Below are positions 1 through 7,618 of a DNA stretch of 7,668 bases, piece after piece. How positions within the stretch are numbered: position 1 is the first letter of the stretch; each line of letters opens with the position of its first letter. The DNA comes from REDI01 sp964586865 (GTDB lineage Bacteria > Myxococcota_A > UBA796 > GCA-2862545). The stretch lies in contig CAZPJM010000244.1 in NCBI GenBank assembly GCA_964586865.1, positions 1-7,668 of the forward strand, written 5' to 3'. A program made the position numbers and the translations under genes. A model generated the notes under the pieces. It was not told the DNA's origin. It ran no database searches and saw only the letters and a program-made list of their open reading frames with translations.

Positions 1-29
1 ACCCGTCGCGTCGCCCGGCCCCCGCCCTG

Positions 30-1031
30 GTGCGGGTCCTGCCGTGGATCGGAGTGGCCGCCATGCTCCAGGTGCCTCTGGCGCTGGCCCTGGGGGGGCT
101 GCTGGTGGCGCTGGAGCCCCCGGACCGGCCCGACCGGGCGGGCAAGACCCCGGTGCTGCTGGTGACCCGGCCCGAGCCCGAGCCCGAGGAGGAGCCCGAG
201 CCCGAGGAGGACGAGCCCCTGGACATGGATGGGCAGATCGTCGAGATCGCCCCCCCGGAGACCCCGGAGCGTCCCGAGGAGGCCGACTACCTGGCCGAGG
301 TGGACAGCACGGTCGAGGAGGAGACCCGGGTGGACCGGGTGGAGGTGAACCCGGAGGTCCTGGCCCGCGTCTGGTCCGAGGAACAGAAGATGGAGCAGGA
401 GGATCGGATGGACCTGGACGTGGACAAGCCCTCGACGGGCGCCACGCCGGGCAATGACACCTACGACCCCGACCGGCACGGGCGCATGGCGGCCCTTCCC
501 TCCCGGTGGACGCTGACCAACAAGGAGGGGCTGCAGGATCCGGTGCCCGCCAGCCACACCCAGGCGGCCTTGTCGGGCGCGCCCCAGAACGACCTGCTGG
601 ACGAGCAGCGCGGGACCGAGCTGGCGCTCAACGCCAAGGAGTTCATCTACGCCAGCTACCTGAACCAGATCCGGCGCCTGGTGAACTTCTACTGGGAGCA
701 GAACGTGGACAACCTGCCCTCGTCCACCCGCCTGGCCAAGCCCCGCTACCGCACCCGCGTGAGCGTGATCCTCAACCGCGACGGTGCCCTCGAGCTGGTG
801 GAGGTCACCGAGGAGAGCGGCAGCGGCGAGCTCGACGACTGCGTCGTCCGCGCCTTCAAGGTGGCCGGCCCCTTCCCCAACCCGCCGGCGGGCCTGGTGG
901 AGCCGGACGGCCGGGTCTACCTGCCCGACATGAGCTTCACCGTCATGCTCGGACAGGCGCGGGCCCAGTTCCAGGGCATCGATCCGCGGGCCGGCGTCCA
1001 GTTCCCGGGGATCCTCAAGTCCCCGCGGTAG
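30..1031 (+). CDS. TonB-family energy transducer-like protein (TonB/AgmX-type C-terminal domain), 5' end uncertain
   Basis: Likely an inner-membrane-anchored periplasmic protein passing energy or force from a membrane motor to envelope partners, as TonB and related myxobacterial proteins do. Visible order: a hydrophobic segment at about residues 4-28; an acidic Pro/Glu-rich linker at 48-90 with EPEPEEEPEPEEDEP; a low-complexity middle; then a C-terminal TonB-like domain at about 203-308 with YLNQIRRLVNFYW (210-222), VSVILNRDGALELVEV (244-259), LDDCVVRAFKVAGPFPNPPAGL (268-289) and a closing strand SFTVML. These match the pattern Y..x.R..V...W, I..DG.v..v, LD..v..A....PFP.PP. The start is unclear. 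GTG at 30 has no Shine-Dalgarno and the frame stays open to the window edge (encoding further basic residues), so the gene may begin outside. ATG at 63 has GGAG at 51-54 with 8-nt spacing, but would shorten the membrane segment to about 17 residues. It ends 12 nt from the convergent tatC stop. The specific partner cannot be named. Confidence 0.8.
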   Translation: MRVLPWIGVAAMLQVPLALALGGLLVALEPPDRPDRAGKTPVLLVTRPEPEPEEEPEPEEDEPLDMDGQIVEIAPPETPERPEEADYLAEVDSTVEEETRVDRVEVNPEVLARVWSEEQKMEQEDRMDLDVDKPSTGATPGNDTYDPDRHGRMAALPSRWTLTNKEGLQDPVPASHTQAALSGAPQNDLLDEQRGTELALNAKEFIYASYLNQIRRLVNFYWEQNVDNLPSSTRLAKPRYRTRVSVILNRDGALELVEVTEESGSGELDDCVVRAFKVAGPFPNPPAGLVEPDGRVYLPDMSFTVMLGQARAQFQGIDPRAGVQFPGILKSPR

Positions 1032-1043
1032 GGGGCTCTCGCC

Positions 1044-1940
1044 TCAGTCCGTGAGGGCCCAGTCCGGCTCCTCCACATCCCGGTTCTTGGTGGTGGCCCA
1101 CCAGGCGACCCCGATGGAGAGGCCGTACAGGGCGATGAGCGGGATCCCCAGGAACATCTGCGTGAGGATGTCGGGCGGGGTCACCAGCGCCGCGATGATG
1201 AAGATGCCGACGATGGCGTACCGGAAGTACCGGACCATGTCCAGATGATCGATGAGGCCGATGCGCGACAGGAACCAGACCGCCACCGGGAGCTGGTAGC
1301 AGAGCCCGAAGGCCACCATGATCCGCACCACCGTCTTCACTGCATCCTCGATGGACAGGGTGGCCTCGAGGTCGAGGAAGGTCAGGAAGAAGCCGAAGGA
1401 CATGGGGACGATGACAAAGTACGCGAACAGGGCCCCGGCCAGGAAGAGCACCGTGCTGGCGATGGCCAGCGGCCACACCACCCTGCGCTCGGTCTTGTAG
1501 AGGCCCGGGGCGATGAAGCCCCAGATCTGGAGCGCCACGTAGGGGAGCGCCAGGGCGCCGCCGAGGAGGAAGGCGGCCCGCAGCCAGGTCCAGACGCCCT
1601 CGAGGGAGCCGATGAGCGCCAGATCCCCCCGGGCCTGGGTCTCCATGAGCAGGCTCCACCCCGGCAGGTGGTGCAGGGGTCGGGTGACCTCCAGGTAGAA
1701 GAGGTCCATCCGGGTGGGCTCGCCGCCGCCGGGGAGCACCTGCTTGACCGGCGCCACGATGAAGTCGATGACGTCCTTGGCGAAGACCATCCCCAGGATC
1801 AGGCCCAGGCCGACCGCGATGAGCGCCCGGACGGTCCGGTTGCGCAGCTCGCGCAGGTGCTCGAGCAGGGGCATCCGGGAGGACTCCACCTCGTCGAGGG
1901 GCTCCTCGTCCGACGGATCCTCGGGTCCGCGACCGATCAT
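1044..1940 (-). CDS. tatC: Sec-independent protein translocase subunit TatC
   Basis: Multi-spanning inner-membrane core of the twin-arginine translocase, which binds the RR signal peptide of folded substrates together with TatB. The 298-residue protein has the N-terminal motif LLEHLRELRNR (25-35), the cytoplasmic loop with YVALQIWGFIAPGLYKTERR (134-153; F142 and E151 align with E. coli F94 and E103, signal-peptide contacts), the segment AYFVIVPMSFGFF (173-185), and TPPD (254-257) before the last helices. Six hydrophobic segments are visible. The ATG at 1940 overlaps the tatB stop as ATGA, implying translational coupling. An upstream in-frame ATG at 1988 lies inside tatB and was rejected; ATG at 1874 would remove a 22-residue acidic leader. 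Two oddities: the first periplasmic loop is about 33 residues longer than in E. coli (region 63-138), and residue 216, aligned with E. coli intramembrane E170, is Gln. It is 40 residues longer than E. coli TatC. Confidence 0.96.
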   Translation of the reverse strand: MIGRGPEDPSDEEPLDEVESSRMPLLEHLRELRNRTVRALIAVGLGLILGMVFAKDVIDFIVAPVKQVLPGGGEPTRMDLFYLEVTRPLHHLPGWSLLMETQARGDLALIGSLEGVWTWLRAAFLLGGALALPYVALQIWGFIAPGLYKTERRVVWPLAIASTVLFLAGALFAYFVIVPMSFGFFLTFLDLEATLSIEDAVKTVVRIMVAFGLCYQLPVAVWFLSRIGLIDHLDMVRYFRYAIVGIFIIAALVTPPDILTQMFLGIPLIALYGLSIGVAWWATTKNRDVEEPDWALTD

Positions 1941-2581
1941 GACCGGCCCCGCAGCATGGCGCGGATCTTGGGGGGCAGCTCGGCCCACTCCTCGGCGGAG
2001 ACGCCCGGGGGCGGCCCCCCGTCCGAGGCGGCATCGGCGGCGACGGCCTCGGGGGGCGGGCGCGGGGTGGCGTGGGGCGTGGCTGCCGGCCCGCCGCCGT
2101 CGTGGGGGTGGCCGTGGGCGGGCGGCCCGAAGTCATCGAGCGGGTCCGCCGGCTCCCAGCTGGCCATCCGGTCCTCGAGGGAGCGGCCGCTGGCGTACGG
2201 ACCGGCCGGATCGTCGAGGAGGGCCTGGAGGTCCTCGTCATGGCCGGCCGCGTGGGGGCCCCCGTCGTCCGGCGGGCCGGGGGGATCGTCCAGGCCCGGG
2301 AGCGCCTCGTCCTGGGCCGCCGTCCCTGGGTTGGCCGCCTCGGCGGCCTTGCGGGCCTCCTCCTGGCGGCGCCGCCGCTCCTGCAACTCCTTGTAGCGGG
2401 CCTCGGCGTCCTGCCGGTCCGCCTCCAGCACCAGCGACCGGCGCAGGTCGTCGGCGGCCCGGCGCACCTGGCCGTAGACCCGCCCCGCGCTGCGGGCGAA
2501 CTGGGGGAGCTTGTCGGGACCCACCACCAGCAGCACCACCAGGGCCACGAGGAGGATCTCGCCGATGCCGAAGCCGAGCAT
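1937..2581 (-). CDS. tatB: Sec-independent protein translocase subunit TatB (TatA/B family)
   Basis: Single-span inner-membrane partner of TatC in the twin-arginine substrate receptor. The 214-residue protein begins with a short periplasmic stretch and a transmembrane helix (about 5-20), the hinge GPDKLP (21-26), an amphipathic helix (about 27-50) and a charged, probably coiled-coil stretch (51-83, RRRRQEEARK). Glu at position 8 in the helix and Gly-Pro at the hinge are TatB hallmarks; TatA normally has a polar residue and FG at these places, so TatB is preferred. The tail (84-193) is Pro/Ala/Asp-rich with a His cluster (HGHPH, 156-160) and closes with a probable helix, SAEEWAELPPKIRAML (195-210). 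It is longer than E. coli TatB (171). The ATG is preceded by GGAGG (plus-strand 2585-2589) with only 3 nt spacing, unusually tight. It overlaps tatC by four bases. No separate tatA is present here. Confidence 0.92.
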   Translation of the reverse strand: MLGFGIGEILLVALVVLLVVGPDKLPQFARSAGRVYGQVRRAADDLRRSLVLEADRQDAEARYKELQERRRRQEEARKAAEAANPGTAAQDEALPGLDDPPGPPDDGGPHAAGHDEDLQALLDDPAGPYASGRSLEDRMASWEPADPLDDFGPPAHGHPHDGGGPAATPHATPRPPPEAVAADAASDGGPPPGVSAEEWAELPPKIRAMLRGRS

Positions 2582-2604
2582 GTGCCTCCGGGGTCCCGGG
2601 GAGA

Positions 2605-2651
2605 CGCCCCCACCCCGTCTCGCAGGGTAGCGCGGGTCCCGGGGTGGGGCG
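2605..2651 (-). promoter_or_regulatory. Stem-loop in the carrier-tatB gap
   Basis: A perfect 10-bp inverted repeat pairs CCCCACCCCG (2608-2617) with CGGGGTGGGG (2640-2649) around a 22-nt loop; the loop can form a small inner CGC/GCG hairpin (2621-2623 with 2630-2632). It fills the middle of the 97-nt gap between the biotin carrier stop and the tatB start. An 11-bp direct repeat, GGGTCCCGGGG, occurs at 2591-2601 and 2634-2644. No T-run follows on the minus strand, so a classical intrinsic terminator is not supported. It could partly terminate or stabilise mRNA, or modulate tatB translation. Given the GC content, chance is possible. Confidence 0.4.
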
Positions 2652-2681
2652 AGGGAGCCCGCCCGGGTCCGACCGGTCAGG

Positions 2682-3182
2682 TCAGGCCGGTGTGATGGTC
2701 ACCAGGGCCGCACCCGAGTCCACGGGGTCGCCGGGCGCCACGTGCAGCGTCTCGACGGTGCCGGCCACCGGGGCCTTGAACTCGTTCTCCATCTTCATGG
2801 CCTCGACCACCACGACCGCCTGGCCCTCGGTCACCTCCTGGCCGGCCTCGACCAGCAGGCGCACCACCACGCCGGGCATCTGGGTGGACACCACCCCCTC
2901 CTGGCCGCCCGCGCCGAGCTGGAGCGCCGCCCGCCGGGCGTCGATGGCACGGGCCCGCCACGCCCGGCCGTCGAGCTGCAGGTCGACCCGCTCGCCATCC
3001 ACATGGGCCCCCACCACCCGCCGGCGGTCGTCGATCCGCAGGTCCCACTCGCCGGGGGCGAGGAGGTGGCCCAGCACGTGCCGGGCCGGGCCGTCGTCCA
3101 GGCGCACCCACCACCCGCCGTCGGGGTGGGGGCTCACGTCCACGGTGCGGCTCACCCCGTCCACATCGATGAGAAGCTCCAT
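2682..3182 (-). CDS. Acyl-CoA carboxylase biotin carboxyl carrier subunit (BT-like plus biotinyl domain)
   Basis: Carries the covalent biotin that shuttles CO2 from the biotin carboxylase to a carboxyltransferase in a cytoplasmic acyl-CoA carboxylase (acetyl- or propionyl-CoA type). The C-terminal biotinyl domain spans about residues 97-166, with the biotinylation motif EAMKMENEF at 127-135 and biotinyl-lysine K130; the Pro-Gly of QMPG (101-104) and the beta-rich ends fit the family. The N-terminal half (1-90) is beta-rich (VDGVSRTVDV, LDGRAWRARA) and resembles the BT domain that precedes the biotinyl domain in propionyl-CoA carboxylase alpha chains. The two genes here therefore look like such an alpha chain split in two. 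The ATG lies one nucleotide after the biotin carboxylase TGA (TGAGATG) without a good Shine-Dalgarno, so translational coupling is likely. E. coli AccB has a different N-terminus; substrate cannot be decided from this subunit. Confidence 0.92.
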   Translation of the reverse strand: MELLIDVDGVSRTVDVSPHPDGGWWVRLDDGPARHVLGHLLAPGEWDLRIDDRRRVVGAHVDGERVDLQLDGRAWRARAIDARRAALQLGAGGQEGVVSTQMPGVVVRLLVEAGQEVTEGQAVVVVEAMKMENEFKAPVAGTVETLHVAPGDPVDSGAALVTITPA

Positions 3183-3183
3183 C

Positions 3184-4701
<1,518 letters not shown>

Positions 4702-4737
4702 GCGCTCCCCGGGGAAGGGCGGGAGGCTAACCGATGC

Positions 4738-4766
4738 GGACCGTGACAGGGACGCCGTCACGGGCC
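4738..4766 (-). promoter_or_regulatory. Inverted repeat in the lon-accC gap, possible operator
   Basis: CCGTGAC (4741-4747) and GTCACGG (4757-4763) form a perfect 7-bp inverted repeat with a 9-nt spacer, extendable to 10-bp arms (4738-4747 and 4757-4766) with one A/G mismatch. It lies in the 114-nt gap between lon and the biotin carboxylase gene. A weak -10-like TAGCCT follows on the minus strand at 4729-4724, which would put the palindrome near its -35 region, as expected for a repressor site. No T-run follows on either strand, so an intrinsic terminator of lon is less likely. Function is inferred only from position and symmetry. Confidence 0.35.
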
Positions 4767-4815
4767 TGCCCCCGGCGCGGCCCGGGATGGTCCCGGCGCC
4801 GGCCGGAGCCGTCGA

Positions 4816-7266
4816 TCAGGCGTGGGCCTCGCCGCCGCTGGCCTGGGCGCTCTGCTCGGCCTGGCGGGCCACCTCGAGCTCCTCCTTGAGGCGGGTCAGG
4901 GCGTCCTCGCCGAGGGTCTCGTGGAGGACCTCCTCCATGCGGCCGACGAACACGAACTCGAGGTCGTTCTTGACCTCGTCCGGGACCTCGACGAGGTCCT
5001 TCTTGTTCTTCTCGGGGAGCAGGACCTTCCGGATGCCGGCCCGGTGGGCGGCCAGCACCTTCTCCTTGATGCCACCCACCGGCAGCACCGCCCCACGCAG
5101 GGTGATCTCGCCGGTCATGGCCACGGTGGGATCCACCATCAGCCCAGTGAGCAGCGAGGTCACGGCGGTGATCATGGTGACGCCGGCCGAGGGGCCGTCC
5201 TTGGGGATGGCGCCCGAGGGCACGTGGACGTGGAGGTCGACCTTCTCGAAGGTCTCCTCGTGGATGCCGAGCTCCAGGGCCATGGAGCGGACGTAGGAGC
5301 GGGCCACGCTCACCGACTCCTTCATGACGTCGCCGAGCGAGCCGGTGAGGGTCAGGTTGCCCTTGCCCTTCATCTTGGTGGCCTCGATGAAGAGGATGTC
5401 CCCGCCCACCGCGGTCCAGGCCAGCCCGGTGGCCACGCCCGGCACGCTGGTGCGCTCCGCCACCTCCTTGAAGAAGTGGATGGGCCCGCGGATCTCCTCG
5501 ACCAGGGGGGGATCCACGTCGACCGGGGGCTCGCGGTGCTCGCTGGCGACCTCCTTGGCCACCCAGCGGGCCTGGGCCGCGAGCTCGCGCTTGAGGGAGC
5601 GGACGCCGGCCTCGCGGGTGTAGGACTCGATGATCTTGTCGAGGGCCTCGTCGGTGATGGTCATCATCTCGTCGGTGAGGCCGTGCTCCTCCAGGACCTC
5701 GGGGATGAGGTAGTTCCTGGCGATCTGCACCTTCTCCTGGTGGGTGTACCCGGCGACCCGGATGATCTCCATGCGGTCGCGCAGGGGCCCCGGGATGGTG
5801 TCGGGGATGTTGGCGGTGGCGATGAAGAGCACCTTGGACAGGTCGAAGGTCACATCCAGGTAGTGGTCCTGGAAGGTGTCGTTCTGCTCGGGGTCGAGGA
5901 CCTCGAGGAGGGCCGAGCTGGGGTCGCCCCGGTAGTCGCTGCCGAGCTTGTCGATCTCGTCGAGGACGAAGACCGGGTTGTTGGTGCCCGCCTTCTTGAT
6001 GCCCTTGACGACCTTGCCGGGCATGGAGCCGATGTAGGTCCGCCGGTGGCCACGGATCTCGGCCTCGTCGCGGACGCCACCGAGGCTGATCCGCACCATC
6101 TTGCGGCCGAGGGCCCGGGCCACGGACTTGGCGAGGGAGGTCTTGCCGACGCCGGGCGGTCCCACGAGGCAGAGGATGGGGCCCTTCATGTCCTGCTTGA
6201 GCTTGCGGACGGCCAGGAACTCGAGGATCCGCTGCTTGACCTTCTCGAGGCCGTAGTGGTCCTCGTCGAGGATGGTCTCGGCCTCGTTCACGTCGAGCCG
6301 GTCGGTGCTGGTGATGGACCAGGGCAGCTCGCAGAGCCAGTCCAGGTAGGTCCGCGCCACCGTGTACTCGGCCGCCCCGGGGCTCATGCGGCTCATGCGC
6401 TTGAGCTCCTTGAAGGCCACCTTCTCGACCTCCTTGGGCATCTTGGCCTTCTTGATGTTGCGCTTGAGCTCCTCGAACTCCTCCTGACGCTCGTCGACCT
6501 CGCCGAGCTCCTTCTGGATGGCCTTGAGCTGCTCCCGCAGGAAGTACTCCCGCTGGGCCTTGTCCATCTCGCCCTTCACCTCGGTCTGGATCTTGTTGGA
6601 GAGCTCGAGGACCTGAAGCTCCTTGTTGAGCACCGCGATGACCTTTTCCATCCGCTCGCGGGTGTCGAAGGTCTCGAGGAGCTCCTGCTTCTCTTCCGAG
6701 GGGATGTTCAGGTTGCTGGCCACGATGTCGGCCAGCACGCCCGGCTCGTCGATGGAGCGGACCAGGAAGCTCGCCTCGGCGGGGATCTGGGGCGAGAGAT
6801 CGATGATCTTCTGGGCCAGCTCCCGCAGGGTGCCCATCAGGTCGCTCACGTCGCCGAGCTCGGACTCGTCGGGCTTGTAGGTGCGCATCCGCGCCCGGAG
6901 GTGGCCGTCGCGGGCGGTCCACTGGTCGACCTTCACGCGGGCGAGGCCCTGGATGATCACGTTGAGCTTGTTGCCGGGCACCTTGACCATCTTGAGGATC
7001 TTCACGACGGTCCCGACCTCGTAGAGGTCGTCATCGCCGGGGTCCTCGGTCTTGGGATCCCGCTGGGCCAGGATGCCGAGGAGCTTGTCCTCGGTGGCGA
7101 GGGCCTCCTCGACCGCCTCGACCGACTTGGGCCGCCCCACGTTGATGGGGAAGGCCAGCACCGGGAAGATGACGGTGTTGCGGATCGCCAGGACGGGCAC
7201 GTCCAGGACGTCGGGCAGGTTGGCGGAGTCGCCCGAGGAGGGATTGGAGGGGGTGTCGAAGGCCAT
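4816..7266 (-). CDS. lon: ATP-dependent protease LonA
   Basis: Cytoplasmic AAA+ serine protease that unfolds and degrades damaged and short-lived regulatory proteins. The 816-residue product shows the full LonA architecture: N-terminal substrate-binding domain (about 20-215, starting LDVPVLAIRNTVIFP), a charged helical stretch (about 215-300, YFLREQLKAIQKELGE), an AAA+ module with Walker A GPPGVGKTS (369-377), Walker B VFVLDEID (432-439), sensor-1 N486 and sensor-2 R556 in EAGVRSL, and the protease domain (about 610-795) with the Ser-Lys dyad S693 in KDGPSAG and K736 in GGIKEK. No key residue is missing; length matches the family (E. coli 784). The start is ATG 7266, giving the usual short lead-in; an upstream TTG at 7344 would add 26 unconserved residues. 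No strong Shine-Dalgarno precedes the ATG. A 162-nt leader separates it from the small upstream ORF, so it probably has its own promoter. Confidence 0.97.
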   Translation of the reverse strand: MAFDTPSNPSSGDSANLPDVLDVPVLAIRNTVIFPVLAFPINVGRPKSVEAVEEALATEDKLLGILAQRDPKTEDPGDDDLYEVGTVVKILKMVKVPGNKLNVIIQGLARVKVDQWTARDGHLRARMRTYKPDESELGDVSDLMGTLRELAQKIIDLSPQIPAEASFLVRSIDEPGVLADIVASNLNIPSEEKQELLETFDTRERMEKVIAVLNKELQVLELSNKIQTEVKGEMDKAQREYFLREQLKAIQKELGEVDERQEEFEELKRNIKKAKMPKEVEKVAFKELKRMSRMSPGAAEYTVARTYLDWLCELPWSITSTDRLDVNEAETILDEDHYGLEKVKQRILEFLAVRKLKQDMKGPILCLVGPPGVGKTSLAKSVARALGRKMVRISLGGVRDEAEIRGHRRTYIGSMPGKVVKGIKKAGTNNPVFVLDEIDKLGSDYRGDPSSALLEVLDPEQNDTFQDHYLDVTFDLSKVLFIATANIPDTIPGPLRDRMEIIRVAGYTHQEKVQIARNYLIPEVLEEHGLTDEMMTITDEALDKIIESYTREAGVRSLKRELAAQARWVAKEVASEHREPPVDVDPPLVEEIRGPIHFFKEVAERTSVPGVATGLAWTAVGGDILFIEATKMKGKGNLTLTGSLGDVMKESVSVARSYVRSMALELGIHEETFEKVDLHVHVPSGAIPKDGPSAGVTMITAVTSLLTGLMVDPTVAMTGEITLRGAVLPVGGIKEKVLAAHRAGIRKVLLPEKNKKDLVEVPDEVKNDLEFVFVGRMEEVLHETLGEDALTRLKEELEVARQAEQSAQASGGEAHA

Positions 7267-7287
7267 GGCGCGGACTCTCGGAAGGGA

Positions 7288-7309
7288 TTCGCACTCGCTC
7301 GATGCCGAA
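7288..7309 (-). promoter_or_regulatory. Imperfect inverted repeat in the lon leader
   Basis: On the minus strand TTCGGCA (7309-7303) can pair with TGCGAA (7293-7288), with one bulged G and a 9-nt loop. It sits about 20 nt upstream of the lon ATG, so it could be a leader hairpin or a weak operator. One half, GAGTGCGAA, resembles a half-site of the HrcA/CIRCE operator, but the partner half is absent at the required spacing. Treat it as a candidate only. Confidence 0.2.
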
Positions 7310-7316
7310 CGGGCGG

Positions 7317-7344
7317 AACGTAGTCGCTGCGAGCGGCCGGGCAA
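7317..7344 (-). promoter_or_regulatory. lon: Candidate sigma-70-like promoter for lon
   Basis: TTGCCC (7344-7339) as a -35 and TACGTT (7322-7317) as a -10 are separated by 16 nt and lie 50 to 80 nt upstream of the lon ATG. Four of six -35 bases match consensus, and the -10 keeps the key T, A and final T. This is the only reasonable pair I found in the lon leader. Weak matches are expected by chance, and heat-shock control is not shown by the sequence. Confidence 0.25.
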
Positions 7345-7428
7345 GGGAGGGGGGGGCCCCGCGGGTGCGCGGTGAGATCCACGACGATCCCGTACTCGAC
7401 GGGCGCGCGGTCGGGCTCGATCCCGTCG

Positions 7429-7557
7429 TCAGGGCCGTCTGGAACCGCCGGCTCCCCGCCGGGGCTCCAGGGTCCGCCAGGCCGCGACGTCGACGATGAT
7501 GGAGGCGGCCAGGGCGATGGCCAGCCACTCCCGCCAGCCGAGCACCAGCTCGCTCAC
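7429..7557 (-). CDS. Small single-helix membrane protein, 42 residues, function unknown
   Basis: A short ORF starting GTG (7557-7555) and ending TGA (7431-7429). Its start overlaps the stop of the preceding gene as GTGA, the usual mark of translational coupling. The product begins with SELVLGWREW, then a hydrophobic stretch LAIALAASIIVDVAAW (about 12-27), followed by a basic end (RTLEPRRGAGGSRRP), so one membrane helix with a positive C-terminal tail is expected. I recognise no family. Third codon positions are G/C-dominated up to about codon 34 but not over the last few codons, and the +1 frame then looks more coding-like, so the true C-terminus may differ (see finding). It could be a chance ORF; the overlap and the hydrophobic pattern argue against that. 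Confidence 0.5.
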   Translation of the reverse strand: MSELVLGWREWLAIALAASIIVDVAAWRTLEPRRGAGGSRRP

Positions 7558-7618
7558 CGCACCACGCCCGCGTCGCGCAGCCCCGCCCGCTCGGTGTCGG
7601 AGACGCCGGCCTCGGCCA
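7554..7618 (-). CDS. C-terminal end of a probable CaiB/BaiF-type (class III) CoA-transferase, truncated by contig end
   Basis: Only the last 20 codons and the TGA (7556-7554) are present; the rest lies beyond the contig end. The peptide reads AEAGVSDTERAGLRDAGVVR, preceded by a codon ending TG. This resembles the typical end of class III CoA-transferases, a pattern like L.elG.sd.ei..Lr.aGVV, enzymes that move CoA between organic acids. The call rests on a short tail recalled from memory and is tentative. The following small ORF starts in the same four bases. The first bases at 7617-7618 are the last certain genomic positions. Confidence 0.45.

Noticed and set aside
1015..2613. 532-codon minus-strand frame over tatB and tatC
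   Set aside because: It is an out-of-frame shadow without family features; the other frames encode clear TatB and TatC.
4741..4763. CRP-type site in GTGAC-N9-GTCAC
   Set aside because: The distance between GTGA and TCAC is 11 bases instead of the usual 6, which places the halves on different helix faces.
4727..6922. 731-codon minus-strand frame overlapping lon
   Set aside because: It is an out-of-frame reading of lon; the correct frame has Walker, sensor and Ser-Lys motifs in order.
7267..7310. HrcA/CIRCE operator upstream of lon
   Set aside because: Only one half-site resembles the element; no matching half lies nine bases away.
4822..7323. 833-codon plus-strand open frame opposite lon
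   Set aside because: It is antisense to a complete LonA with all catalytic motifs, and its Leu/Gly/Asp/Val-rich translation shows no recognisable domain.
7345..7360. G-run beside GGGGCCCC as a quadruplex or terminator
   Set aside because: There are too few separate G-tracts for a convincing quadruplex and no T-run follows; it fits local GC richness.
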